From Cryptomeria japonica (taxonomy: Eukaryota > Streptophyta > Pinopsida > Cupressales > Cupressaceae), in contig NC_081405.1 of assembly GCF_030272615.1 (NCBI RefSeq), positions 316,439,541 through 316,503,540 of the forward strand: a DNA stretch of 64,000 nucleotides, written 5' to 3'. Below are positions 21,866 to 33,599 of this stretch, piece after piece. Each line of letters opens with the position of its first letter. Position 1 is the stretch's first letter. Made by a program: the position numbers and the translations under genes. A model generated the notes under the pieces. It was not told the DNA's origin, did not search any database, and saw nothing but the letters and a program-made list of their open reading frames with translations.

Positions 21866-23705
21866 ATCAAAGCCTTGTTACAAAATTTACCTGTGTATGC
21901 TATGATCCTTTTTAAGATTCCTCCAAAGTTTGCATATTGAATAAAGAAAATCCAAAAGGATTTTCTATGGACTGGTACGAACACCAAAAATCATCTGCAT
22001 CTTGTGGCCTAGGATCAACTCTATCTTTCAAAGAACCTTAGGGGTCTTGGCATTAGACAAATTCAAGACTTTAACAAAATGCTTTTGGCTAAACAATTGT
22101 GGAGATCTCTAAAGAAGTCTATTGAATGGATAGCTATCATCCAGAATAAATACCTTGGTCCTGTTTGCCATATTCAATATGTTTTTGAAGATCACATTCT
22201 CCCTAAGGTTGCTTCTACCCTCTAGATGAACATTCTAAATACAAAATCCTTAATATGAAAAGGTTCAAGATGGAGTCTTGGAAATGGCCAGAAAATTTGT
22301 TTTTGGGAAGATTGGTGGACGCGTGATAGCCCTTTGATTCACAGTCATTGGGTTGTTAAGTTCAAAGCTATGTGTGTGGAGCAGATTGGCCACTAGGTCG
22401 CTGATTATATTCAAGATGGTCGGTGGATTGATCTTATCAGTATTGATCTAATGCTAAAACCTCTTCTGAAGTGGCTTTTGTGTATTCATATTCCCTACTA
22501 CCCTGCTAAGGATTATCTAGTTTGGGAGGCTCATCTTCTGTAGGTTTTTCTATTTCTTAGGTTTTTTCTTTGTTCTCTAGATCTTTTTCCACTGTCCCTT
22601 TCTAGTCTTGCTGGAATAAATTGTTGATTCTAAAAATTAATATTTTTTTTCTGGCTCTTTATGCAAAATAAAGTGCTATCTATTGAGAATCTTTGCAGAA
22701 GAGGAATGTCAATGCCTAATCGGTTCTTCCTATGTAAGGAGTTCACTGAAGAGGTGGCCCATTTATTGATCCATTGTTCTTTTTCTAAGGATATTTGGGC
22801 TCTTTCTTGACCTCTGGGGGATTAGTTGGTGTTTTTGCTTTAGCTTGTTTGAATGTTCATCCAAATAGATATTCCCTTCTGATAATCTATGTCTTAAGGT
22901 TTTATGGAGTTTCATGCTCCCTCATATTTCTTGGGGCATCTAGAAGGAAATGAACAACCATATCTTTAGGGACAAGGATTCATCTGTTATCTTGGTTCCC
23001 ATTGTATCGAGAACAATATCAAAGAAAATTTTATCTTTATGTCCTTCTCAAAGATTTGATCCTCTATCCCTACTTCTGATTTAGATTGGGATATTATTAA
23101 TAGATGGCACATTAACTGGGATATATCTAGACCTATTGTGAAGATAAAGAAAGACAAATTTAACATTTCTTGGGTTGCACCCCACAAAGGGTGGATTAAA
23201 ATTAATGTTGATGGGGCAACTAAAGTAAATCTTGGGTCGACAGGTTGTGGGGGAGTTGCTCGTGATCACAATGGTAGGCTTGTCTCAGTAGTGGCACTCC
23301 CACTGGGTACTTAGACAAACCACTTTGTCAAGGAAAATGTAGCCTACATTGGGCTTCAACTTTCTATTTGTGGCGGATATAAAAGGGTCTAGATAGAAAG
23401 TGACTCTAAATATTATCAACTGCCTGATCAAAAAGACACCTCCCAGCTGGGCAATCAAACATTTAATCTAGGATTACGTTTGTATGATTGCAAATTTGGA
23501 TGAAGTTCAAACTACTCATTTCTTTAGGGAAGGAAATATTCTTGTGGATTACATGGCAAATCTTGGGGTGCCAAACGCTGAAGTCAAATGGTGGATGACT
23601 ACGAAATCCTTCCCATTTCACTTGTTTGAACTGACGTGAAAGGATGCCGAAAATATTTTCCAATGGCCAAATATTAATTATGCCATTGGTATTCATGAGT
23701 AAATT
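21866..23705 (+). pseudogene. LINE ORF2: RT C-terminus, zf-RVT-like region and RNase H
   Basis: Continuation of the ORF2 cut at 5832. It begins 'IKALLQNLPVYA' and continues with 'FLWTGTNTKNHLHLVA' and 'GLGIRQIQDFNKMLLAKQLWR', typical of the LINE RT C-terminal region. A zf-RVT-like stretch with 'CRRGMSMPNRFFLCKE' and 'HLLIHCSFSKDIW' lies at about 22660-22805. RNase H follows with 'WIKINVDGATK' (Asp at 23210), 'GCGGVARDHNGRL', 'ESDSK' (Asp at about 23402) and the closing 'FREGNILVDYMANLG' at about 23522. Multiple stops and shifts are present. A C-terminal type I RNase H is known in plant L1-type LINEs. Confidence 0.88.
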
Positions 23706-23869
23706 CATTTCTAGAAATAAGTGGATATGAATTTCTAGATTGTTCTTGCTTGTCTAGTTTTTTATCCACTAGTTTGGTTCTAGTAGTTTTTTGTGAACAA
23801 TAAAAGTTGCAAAGGCTCTCTTTCTATGGGGGGTGATAAAAATAGAATGTAGTCCACTTCTTGCTAGTA

Positions 23870-25400
23870 GTGGGAACAAACAAAGGAGCTATGGGCTTAA
23901 ATTATTTATGGCAGTCTTGAACCCTACCTCAGAAATTTACATGGATAGGACCCCAAATTAACAAAATTTGTGAAGGGCTAGCATAAGGGCATTCTAAACA
24001 TGTATGGTGCCAAATTTAGAATTGATGAGCCTTTCATAGCAGAGATCATGGGTTTAAATATGGAAGGATAAAAGTTCTACAAAGAGAGGAAAGCCTTGGA
24101 GGAAGATCTATCAATCTTATATGACAAACAGAGTAAAAGAAATAGATTAAGGAAAATGCTTGATGAGAGCTACAACAGGAAAGATCTCATGAAGCTTTGG
24201 GCGGACATGACAGAGATTATAATGAGGTACATCACTCTAGATAGCTGATATGATAATGTTTTTTTCTATCATTTCACCATTTTAAATCATTTTAGGCATG
24301 ATAGGAAAATTTCTCCTTGTTTTTATTTATTGTTGTCGCTTGAGCATAGTCTTTTAAATCATTCAAAAAATAATTAGAATCTTGTTTTGCATGAGGTTTT
24401 AATCCTTCTTGTTATGGAATATGCCAAATTTCATGAGGTTAAGCCTTCTCCTATTGTAATTAACCCCAAATCCTTGGCTTTCTATGTTGTGCATGTGGTT
24501 TGTGATACCGAGCTTGATCAGAAGGAGGTGGGTGAAGTGGCCATGGATTGGAAGGACCTCAATGTGTCTGATGACTTAGAATATTGGTTTTCAAAGGATG
24601 AGGGCCCCCACAAGAAGCTACACCCGACACTAATAGTAGCAGGAAAAGAAAAAACCCTCCTAGACAAGCAGCTAAAAGGTTGAAAACCCCACATTCTAAA
24701 CCCCAATAATCAACCTTCAAATCTCGAAAAAGAAAAAAATGGGGAAAGGTGTGGAGACAAATGGTAAATGGGATGATGAAATCAAACTGGATATCCCCCT
24801 TAATGTGGACCTGAGAGAATATATAAAATGGAAGATACAGATTTTGAAGTGCTCCTGGCTAACTCTTTCACCAACTAGGAGAAATGTTTTTGTTGGGTGA
24901 ATAGTCAAATTTCCCACTTAAAAGAGGGCCACAATGATATAATCAACACCTTCACAGAGAACCATATGCCAAACAAAACCAATAAGCTATTGAGGATGAC
25001 TAAAAAATTAACGGAATATGTTAAGGTTATGAAGATCGAGCATGAGTCAAAAATTATTCACCTAGAAAAAAGCATGAAGGAATTAAAGGATAACCTTAGG
25101 GGACTGGTGGAAATAAGAAAAGAGGCTATGTATTATAGTGCAAAAGGCCTCAAAAGGGTTAATGAGAAAATAGTGTTCCGCCTTGAGCTACCAAGTCAAG
25201 TAAGAGTTTGGAGATAAACACACAAGATGTGGATATGCAAACTTCTGCTGGCCCCTCTATCGGGACTAGAAGTAAGAACTAAGAGAGGGGAAACTCAATA
25301 TTTATCATGGAGGAGCTTAAAGATATTAGCAAGAATATAATTCAGAAAAATTACGAGTTGATGAAATCTCTCAAGGCTAGCTTTTTGGTTTTGCTAGGTG
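23870..25400 (+). pseudogene. LINE ORF3 remnant: unknown protein with C-terminal coiled coil
   Basis: Downstream of RNase H but inside the LINE's TSDs. The N-terminal block at about 23998-24240 reads 'RIDEPFIAEIMGL' and 'KLWADMTEIIMRYITLDS', followed by broken text resembling 'FRHDRKISPCFYLLLSLE' and 'VLHEVLILLVMEYAKF' (24290-24440). Then come 'ELDQKEVGEVAMDWKDLNVSD' (about 24510) and a charged stretch. A helical coiled-coil part at 24897-25217 ('IEHESKIIHLEKSMKELKD') precedes the tail. The same order recurs at 48940-50560. I do not recognise the family. It is clearly a decayed protein region, with stops and at least two frameshifts. Confidence 0.65.
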
Positions 25401-25483
25401 TTGTTTTTCTTTGTTTTTATAGACGTTTGGTTGTTGTTTAGACTCTGGTTTTCTACTAGTTCTATTCTTTTCTATTGGATTTA

Positions 25484-25525
25484 GGTTTCTAGTCCCTGTA
25501 AAACCCATTTATCTTAATCAAAACT
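25484..25525 (+). other. Conserved LINE 3' tail
   Basis: GGTTTCTAGTCCCTGTAAAACCC followed by a T-rich stretch and CTTAATCAAAAC at the very end. Near-identical tails close the elements at 50667-50707 (+), 38434-38475 (-), 60151-60195 (-) and about 62930-62970 (-). The GGTTT...AAACC part could form a short stem. A shared 3' end is what a LINE reverse transcriptase would recognise. Confidence 0.75.
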
Positions 25526-25540
25526 TTTATTCACAAACCT
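25526..25540. repeat. Target-site duplication of the LINE, right copy
   Basis: TTTATTCACAAACCT, identical to 1754-1768. Confidence 0.9.
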
Positions 25541-26934
25541 TATTAATTGATTAAATTATAAAAGCCTATCTAGTTAATGTAATACTTAGACATTCCCTAC
25601 TTATTAAATTAATTTGAATAAGCATGTAATATTGCAAGGGTTAAACATAATTCCTCTAGAGACTTGATAAAGTTCTTTCACCAATCCTCCTTGCTCACTT
25701 AGAAAAACATTGTACTAACTGCATTAGTGGATCTCTTGACTGTACAACCTACAAACATATGCATAGCATAAGAGAACATAAAGTGTTCCCAACCTAGATG
25801 CACAATGAGATACCTTTCATCTAAAAGTTTACATCTCCTTCGACTATGTCTAATGCCTTCTCTAGCCTTGCAGATCAGACACCTTTCCTTGATTAGTCGA
25901 AATCTCCTTCAAGTGTGTCTAATTCCTCCTCTAGTGTTGTGAAAAAAATTCCTCTTTTGTTGTACAAATCATCAACCAAACCTAAATACGCTAACAACAT
26001 GCATGGAAAATATAGCCCAACCTTGCTCCTTGAAGTGACATGCATCATGACAAGCCCCCTCTTTTCTTTGGGGACACAAATATAGAAAAGGATGCTTCTC
26101 ATGCAGTGAATCATCCCTGAGTGAGAAGCTAGCTTGAGATGATAAATGTTCTTATGCCTCCATTTCCTCCAACCTACACTAGTATCTTTTCTACTCTCTA
26201 AAGCACAAGTATTTCATCCATGTAGAGGTGAGGTGAGTATTCTATATGAACTACAAAACCATAATAGTATTTTTCACCTTAAGTTGCAGCAAGAGCTTTA
26301 TTTTTCTTAACCTTTCAATCGATGAGATCTTTGGTCTGCTAAATGCAATTCATTTGCACATTTCTAATTTTTTTACAATAATAGCATTTGAAACTTTTCC
26401 TTTTTGAAATATTAGACTTTGTTTTAGAAAGTAAATCACTTTCCCTCAATAGTTTAATGACTCTTGTTAACTCTAGTTCATTCATTAATCAAAGAAGAAT
26501 TATAGCACTAATACATTTGGACTAGATTTCCGACTGAGGTTTCTGACGGAGAAGGTATTTTGTGGCCAAATTTGATTTTTTTTTTTAAAAATGCCCGCAT
26601 TCATCATAATTTTGATGATAATTTCCCATTTGGTTTTGATGAGGAAGGCATTAGCAATGAGAATTTTCTTTTTTTCAAAAAAGTACTCTACTTTGTCATA
26701 ATTCTGACGACAATGACCATTACTTAAAAGACAAGAAGAGGGGAATTCATTTGTGCATTGCAATCCCGCGTAGGCGTCCGTGGTGACTTCAACCCCCAAG
26801 AACATCAAACCCGTGTTGAAGACATTTGTGGCATTGCTTGCAATCCCACACAAGAGGTAGATTCAAATTGCCCTAGTTTTTAATTTCATGTTGCAAAAAA
26901 TATACATGTGGTGGTTAATTGCCCAAGTTTAATC
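25541..26934. other. Intergenic DNA; right half of the host repeat at its start
   Basis: The first 60-70 bases continue the host repeat (compare 47946-48003). The rest to 26480 shows no coding signal. At 26515-26710 there are repeated words such as 'gacggag', 'tctgacgac' and 'ttttgatga' that hint at an old DNA-transposon end, but no boundary can be fixed. No gene seen. Confidence 0.5.
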
Positions 26935-27845
26935 TCATAAAACCATAGAACTGTGATTGAGGAGTGAGCATTCAATTTTGTAGCAGCAATCCCTTCCTCC
27001 CATATACACACATGTTGATTGTTCACATGAGATCACATCTCTTTTCGGCATCGTATCAAACAATTCACGAGCCTTGTCCATGTTTCCACATTTTGCATTC
27101 ATGTCAAGCAAGCCATTTGCAAGTACAAGACCTAACAAAATTCCTCTATCCATTATGCTATGATGGATGTCCATACCCTGTTCCAAAGCTCCCATTTTTG
27201 CATAGGCAGGGAGGATGTTGGCAAAGGTTTTGGAATTTGGCTTTATTCCTTTCAATTTCATTTGCTTGAAAATGTCTAAAGCCTTTTTGACAAATCCATT
27301 TTGTGCATATCCAGCAATCATTGCAGTCCACGAGACAAAATTTCTTTTAGGCATTCTATCAAACAATTCATGTGCCTTATATATGCTTCCACATTTTGCA
27401 TACATGTCTACCAAGGTAGTTGCAACTACAACATCTGACAAAATTCCTCTATCCTTTATGCGTCGATGAATGTCCATACCCTGTTCCAAATCTCCCATTT
27501 TGGCATAGGTAGGGAGGATAGTAGCAATGGTCATGGAATTTGGATTTACAGCTAAAGATTGCATTTGCTTGAATGTTTTTAAAGCCTCCTCAACAAATCC
27601 ATTTTGTGCATATCCGAGAATCATTACAGTCTAGGAAACCAAATTTCTTTGAGGTAATTCGTCAAACAATTCTTGTGCCTTGTCTATGCTTCCAGATTTT
27701 GCATACATACTAACAGAGCAGTTCTAACTACATCTGACAAAATTCCTCTATCTTTTATGCTTTGATGGATGTCCATATCCTGTTCCAAAGCTCCCATTTT
27801 GGCACAGGCTGGGAGTACGCTGGAAAACGTAAATAAGGAAATGCA
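26935..27845 (-). pseudogene. PPR (pentatricopeptide repeat) protein fragment, PLS type
   Basis: PPR proteins bind organellar RNA in plants and act in editing, splicing or processing. The frame 27624 down to 26935 holds six 31-36-residue repeats in P-L-S order. The first P repeat is 'MILGYAQNGFVEEALKTF', the first L 'ILPTYAKMGDLEQGMDIH', the first S 'LVDMYAKCGSIYKAHELF' with 'MPKRNFVSWT', then a second P-L-S round ending 'LFDTMPKRDVIS'. Upstream (27625-27845) another L repeat is readable ('VLPACAKMGALEQDMDIH') but with a stop and a frameshift. There is no N-terminal targeting peptide and no E or DYW domain, since the frame runs into unrelated sequence after the last repeat. It is truncated at both ends, hence a pseudogene fragment. 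The wording resembles the large conifer PPR families. Confidence 0.85.
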
Positions 27846-29336
27846 ATGATTAGCTCTGAAGACATCAAACCACTACTAACAAAACTGAGAGTCGAAAATA
27901 TGATAGGGAATAGTGTGAGCTATCTTGAAATAAAATATTTTATTTTCAATTTCAACTAAAACATAGTTACTCATCCATTTAATGTTATTAATAAGTGTTT
28001 AATTTATGAAAGAGATAAATGGTTGGCCACAAGTACATGAGTTACTAAATGCACACAAATAAGTGAATTTGATATTCAAAACTATCTACAATGAATTCAA
28101 TTCTTGTCCATTAGTCATTTATGTTTGCAATAAGCGTCTTTCTTTATTTTTCCTAATCTTTATTCATAGTTATGTGCATATTTCACATTCTATAATTAGG
28201 ATATCAATTGCTTTGGCTGAACACTAGCATGATGTTTGTGTTGTGGTATAGATGCGTGGAAACATAATTATGGGATTGTTATATTATAGAGATCATAAAT
28301 CTAGATATCGCATATTAGTTCTAGCTCTTCTTGGATTGAGTCTAAAGTTGACATACAATCATAAAGCCATTATTAGCAGATCTATTCATTTCTAGTAAAG
28401 AAAATTGCGAAAGTCATTTTGATATTGAGAGTTTCTTATCTGTTTACCTATTTACCATTATTAAGCCATAATATTTAGGTCTATTTATCTCTCTTGCAAA
28501 ACCTCTGTAAGTGTCCTAGATTGTCCCCACTACTCACTCTTCAATGAAATTGTGGAGTTCTAAAGATTTGTTGCACAAGATGGTGTTGAACATATCAATA
28601 AGGCTAGCATGGAAGGCATGTTCAAGCTTCCACTTGTACAACTTACAGCAAATGATTTGTTGATAGAAGAAATTGTTCAAATAGGGATACAATTGAAAGA
28701 CAAGTAAGTACATACAAACCTCCTCAGTTGAAAGTAAAATTTGTGTATAAAAAGAGTACATTGAATCCCAATCCATAAAAACAATAGAGATATCGATGGA
28801 GACTTAATTGGATGTAGCATGTCACACCAAATTTGTTAGAGTATGCTAAGCTAGTACATAATGTTTCCTAAAGCCACATTAGTATTTTACCCAGATCATT
28901 ATCTACCAAAACTAACTATAGTAATCCTTTTGAGGATTCATTTAATGGTGCTAGATCTCAAATTAGTTCCACTTCTTATTGGAGAAAAGAACAGTTATTT
29001 TTTGAGGTAGATGAATATCCCATCAACAAAGGACAAGACCCTTTCTAGAATATAACAAATTCTACTCCAATAAAAGATCATGGGGGTTTCACTAGAGATA
29101 TTGAATAAGAGTTAGACTTCTACTGCTACATTAAAAGAATTGGCATGTTCTTCATTTATTGATGTAAACTCTTTGCGATGCCACCACAACCAACAAAGGT
29201 GTAAAAAGTTGTTTGCAATGCATGGATTTTTAGGATTGTCCTTTGAGAAAACATAATTAAAGTATGGAAGCAGGATCTACCAGCTCCTAAGGGAATCTTG
29301 ATGAAAAATAACTATAAAATATTTGGGTGAGCTTAT
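27846..29336. other. Intergenic DNA, no gene seen
   Basis: AT-rich sequence with only short chance frames. No repeat structure or RNA gene was recognised. Confidence 0.5.
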
Positions 29337-30411
29337 ATGCAAAAACTCATGCTTCCTGATGGGTTTATGTACAGAAATAAGCACGAATTAAGTGGTAAAG
29401 GGGCTTCTGAAAACAAGAGGGATGGAGAGCTAGTGGAAGTGAAAAGTGCTGGTGTTGTGTTTGCTCCATCTCAGAATGGGAATGGTGAATGTGTTTTAAG
29501 AGGAGCTAAGAAGGGTGTTGGAAGAAGTGGGGGTGTTTACATTCCTCCATTTAAGCTGGCTCAAATGATGAAAGATGTGGAAGACAAGAGCAGTGTGGAA
29601 TACCAGCGCATGACATGAGATGCCCTTCGGAAGAGTATCAATGGGTTACTAAAAAAGGTAAATGCATCTAACATTGAGAACATCATTCTAGAGTTGTTTG
29701 CAGAGAATCTCATCTGTGGGAGGGGTCTATTTTGTAGGCCTTGTATGAAATACCAAATGGCATCCCCTAGATTTACAGATGTTTTTGTTGTGTTGGTTGC
29801 TATGGTAAATACAAAATTTCCTGAAGTTGGCAATCTGCTTTTGCAAAGAATTATTTTACAGCTTGAGAGGGCATACAAACACAATGACAAGCACATGTTG
29901 ATAGCAGTAGCCAAATTCATAGCTCATTTAGTGAATCAACAAGTTGCACATGAGATCATTGCCTTGGAACTTCTCACCCTTTTACTAGAGAACCCCATAG
30001 ATGACAGTGTAGAGGTTGTTGTTGGGTTCATGAAAGAATGTGGTTCTTTGTTGCAAGACCTTTCACTAAAAGGTCTCGATGGGATTTTTGAAAGATTTAG
30101 AGGTATTCTCCATGAGGGGGAAATTGACAAATGAGTACAGTTTTTAATTGAAGGCCTTTTTGCAATTCGCAAAGCTAAGGTCGAGGGTCATGCAGTTGTG
30201 TGTCCTGATCAGTTAACACATGAAGTTTTTCTAGAAGATGAACTTGATCAAGAAGCTGGTTGGGATGTTTTCAAGCCAGATCCTGATTTCTTAGAGCATG
30301 AGGCAACCTATGAAAAACTGAAGAAAAAAATCCTTGGAGATGCTTCTTTAGTTGAAGTAGAAGGGGAGAATGATTCAAGTAGTGATTCAGATGATGAAGA
30401 TGATGATGATA

Positions 30412-30459
<48 letters not shown>

Positions 30460-31349
30460 ATGAGGAAGGTGAGGAAGCACTGATAATATAGGATGAGACA
30501 GAGACAAACTTGGTCAATTTAAGATGTACAATTTATTTGACAATCATGTCAAGTGTTGATTTTGAGGAAGCTGGTCAGAAGCTACTAAAGATCAAGCTTG
30601 AACCTGATCAAGAGAGAACATACCTTCGTTATTATGGTCTTCTTGGGCAAAGATTTTGTATGATCAATGAAATTTATGAGGAATTTTTTGATAAGTGTTT
30701 TGTACAATAGTATTCTATGATACACAAACTGGAAATAAATAAACTGCATAATGTTGCAAAGTTTCTTGCCCACTTACTTGGCACAGATGCTCTTCCATGG
30801 CATTGTCTTGCTTATATACATCTAACAGAGGAAGATACTACTTCCTCTTCACATATTTTTATAAAGATTCTCTTGTAGGAGCTAGCAGAGCAGCTTGGTA
30901 TATTGTTTCTTAATGAAAGGTTGAACGATCCAACAATGCAGGAGTCTTTTAATTCAATTTCTCCAAAGGACAATCCCCAAAATTCACAGTTTTCTATCAA
31001 TTTCTTTACTTCTATTGGTCTTGGTGGTATCACTAAGAGTTTACATGCGTATTTGAAGAATATGCCAAGGCTTGTAATGCAGCAACAAAAGTCTATTCCT
31101 GAGTCAGATGAATCTACCTCTAATGATGATTCTTCTAGTTCATTAGGTTCATCAGATTTTGATACATGAGACTCAGATTCTGAGAGTGAAACTGACAGTG
31201 AGAGTAGTAAGGAGTCACCAAGAAAGAAAAATAATTCAAAGCATGACAATGAGTATGAAAAAACAAGAAGAAAGAAAAGGGCGAGGGTATCTGAATCGAA
31301 GGATGGAAGTGATAGTGAAAAATTTAGAAGGAAAAAGAAATGGAATTAA
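29337..31349 (+). pseudogene. CWC22: CWC22 pre-mRNA-splicing factor pseudogene
   Basis: CWC22 is a spliceosomal protein that brings eIF4A3 to pre-mRNA for exon-junction-complex assembly. All blocks lie in one frame: 'GVYIPPFKLAQMMKD' (about 29538), the MIF4G domain ('LFAENLICGRGLFCR', 'FIAHLVNQQVAHEIIALELL', 'GILHEGEIDK'), an acidic linker with a long Asp run (30390-30458), the MA3 domain ('[21 protein letters not shown]', '[18 protein letters not shown]', '[13 protein letters not shown]', 'NFFTSIGLGGITKSL') and a Ser/Asp-rich then Lys/Arg-rich C-terminus ending at 31347-31349. Six in-frame stops lie near 29616, 30132, 30489, 30708, 30876 and 31167, with no frameshift. No intron is visible, so a processed copy is likely, though no poly(A) or TSD was found. 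Compared with plant CWC22 as I remember it, short in-frame deletions occur before 'ERTYLRYY' and before 'DQLTHE'. Confidence 0.9.
30390..30458 (+). repeat. (GAT)n trinucleotide repeat
   Basis: About 23 triplets, almost all GAT with a GAA and an AAT interruption, in the acidic linker of the CWC22 copy. They encode a run of 15 Asp after the Asn. The linker is acidic in the family, so this is probably repeat slippage within an already acidic stretch. Confidence 0.9.
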
Positions 31350-33599
31350 AAATCTTTCTAGTCAATTATTCAAGGCTCTAGTAGACACCGTTTTCCTCGA
31401 CTGTGACAAACAAAAGAATCACTCCCAAGTGCTTTGGTTTTATAACAGATGATTATAAGATGCTACAATGTTGCCTTATGTATTTTAATAGCCACAGGTT
31501 TTAGAGTTCTGTACTTGATAGGTAATGGATAAACAATGTTAGGAGGAGAAAATATTGAAGGCCAAGTGTAGATTGTGATAATACTAGATCAATGAATCCT
31601 ATTATTTATTGAGTATTTCTTGTTTTCCATGTTGTGTGATGTACCATAAGCAAAATAGAAATCTAAATTTAATAAGATGCTTTGTTCAATGATGATAATT
31701 TATATTTTCTTTCCTGTGAAGAAAGACCATGTCAGACAATATCAATGAACAACAAAATAAGGAGACAATTTCTAGATTGTGGTCTAACTTGAAAAGAAAA
31801 GGTGATGGAAAATGTTATTGTCCATGCAAAATTTGAAAGGGGTTAAAGACTAGCAAACTTCTAATCAAAACAACAAAGAAACATTGTCATAACCTCTGAC
31901 TTTGATGCTTGTGCCTTTATAGAATTAGATGTTTCTTGTGTACATACTTGGTCAAGGACTGCATTATGATGCTATAGGGCTACAAACCAAGATGATTTAT
32001 TGTATTGAGTTTCACATTTCACATGAGTTGCCCTATGACTTCTATGCCTCTCGAGGTTATAAGGTGTTGTTCTTGTCAAGTTTTGACAATGCTGCAACAA
32101 TAACGTGCTATTTGTTGTTAAGGTTTGAAAAGACCTTTTAGAAACTTATACCCTGCTCTTTTTCACTCAGTAGACTTGATTACTATCATTTTATTTGGTG
32201 CTAGGTATGACTACCTACTAGCTTTACTGTAGACTACAATCTCTCTAGACTATATTTTCTTAGTGTTGTTGTTCTATACTTGACCATCTATTAGGAAAAC
32301 ATAGCTTGAAATGTCCAAAACAATTAATGAATGACTGTACTATCACCAATCTATCTTGAAGATTTGACTACTCTTTAGATTATGATTATGACTATCATGA
32401 TATTTCATGAGACTACTCTATCCCCATATGAAACCCTTTGTTCCCACAAATCAATGCTTTGAACTTGACTACAACTTTATAGTGATGAATGTCTTTGTAT
32501 AGTAAGCTTGCTACTTTCTCAACTTTTGATATATTCGAGGCTCCTAGGATTGTTTCTATCTTATAGTCACAATACCTTGCTAGAATTTGCATTTCTAATC
32601 ACTACTCAATGATCATATGATGTCTTTGTCTTTTGAATTTGACTCTCGAGCTTTCTCTATTTCTTGACCTTTTGAATAATTTTGGGCCACTATTCATTAC
32701 TTTTATTACCCTATATGTAAAAGACCTTGCTCACTGCTTCTTGTACTTGATCTTTATTTGGTTTGTGTCAATCCTACTATTGCACCTTTTCTATTTATGA
32801 TTGAGATTTGTTTTGGGATTAAAAACTCTTGATGATTTCACTAAATGAATTTTGCATGACTGTACTTTCTAAGCTATCCTAGGGAACAAAAGAGACCTAG
32901 GGATTTGCTCACTTCAAGGAAAAAGAAAATCTAGCAAGACAATCAACCCTTTTAAATAATATGTGGAACCCTTATGGTGAGCAAGAAAGCATTGACAAAC
33001 TTATAGATGTTGTCATAACACAAAGATGAAACTATATTATTTTTTATAGATAATCAAATTTCTCCTTTAACTCGACATTTGCTTGAATCATTATTGTAGG
33101 CATATCCAATGCATGATTTAAACAATAAGATACTAAAAATTCTAAAATAGGGTTCTGAAAACCCTACCTCCAAATGTGGATATCTACTGTTATGACTATA
33201 ACAATTTCTCTCCAGAAGCTTTGATGCTAACTTCTATCACGCCTAAACTCTACATGTGGTTTGCATGGTGTTGGTATGAGGTGCTTTGTGAATATCCATA
33301 TGGATTCTCTTTATATTTTTATGAAACTCGTTCATTGAAGAGGCAAACCTCTCATTCAAACTTTGAAGTAACCCTTTGATTGTTGCATGCAGTCCTTTTC
33401 TTATAAACGTTCCTGCTTGCGGTGACATGCTAGGACATAAACTAAAGGTGTAGCTTGTGGAACCTATTGACCATCAAATCTGAATTAAGTAAAATATCTT
33501 GATTTGAGAGATTAAATCATAGAAGCCATCTATCTTTGGAAGAAATAATCATTTTCATTGATACTATAATAACCCATAAGTTATCGAACAAGTCTAAGA
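31350..33599. other. Intergenic DNA, no gene seen
   Basis: Only short chance frames. Loosely repetitive wording ('cttgactac', 'gactact') runs through 32140-32700 but no element ends were found. Confidence 0.5.

Larger units (their letters stand above)
1769..25525 (+). mobile_element. Full-length LINE, split by nested LTR elements
   Basis: A non-LTR retrotransposon of about 7.7 kb once the nested insertion (5833-21865) is discounted. The order is a short 5' leader (about 40 bp), ORF1, ORF2 with endonuclease, reverse transcriptase and RNase H, ORF3, and a 3' tail ending in a short A-rich run. Both edges are fixed by a perfect 15-bp TSD, so the copy is not 5'-truncated. All ORFs carry stops and frameshifts, so it is dead. 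An ORF1 with a DUF4283-like domain and an ORF2 with a C-terminal RNase H are known traits of plant L1-type LINEs. The third ORF is not something I recognise. A truncated relative lies at 48349-50707. Confidence 0.9.

Noticed and set aside
30271-30507. Minus-strand frame with a long poly-His run
   Set aside because: It is the complement of the (GAT)n repeat in the CWC22 copy; ATC/CAT triplets read as His. Not a gene.
29337-31349. A functional CWC22 gene with unusual stop read-through
   Set aside because: Six stops in conserved domains plus short deletions relative to the family make a functional product very unlikely.
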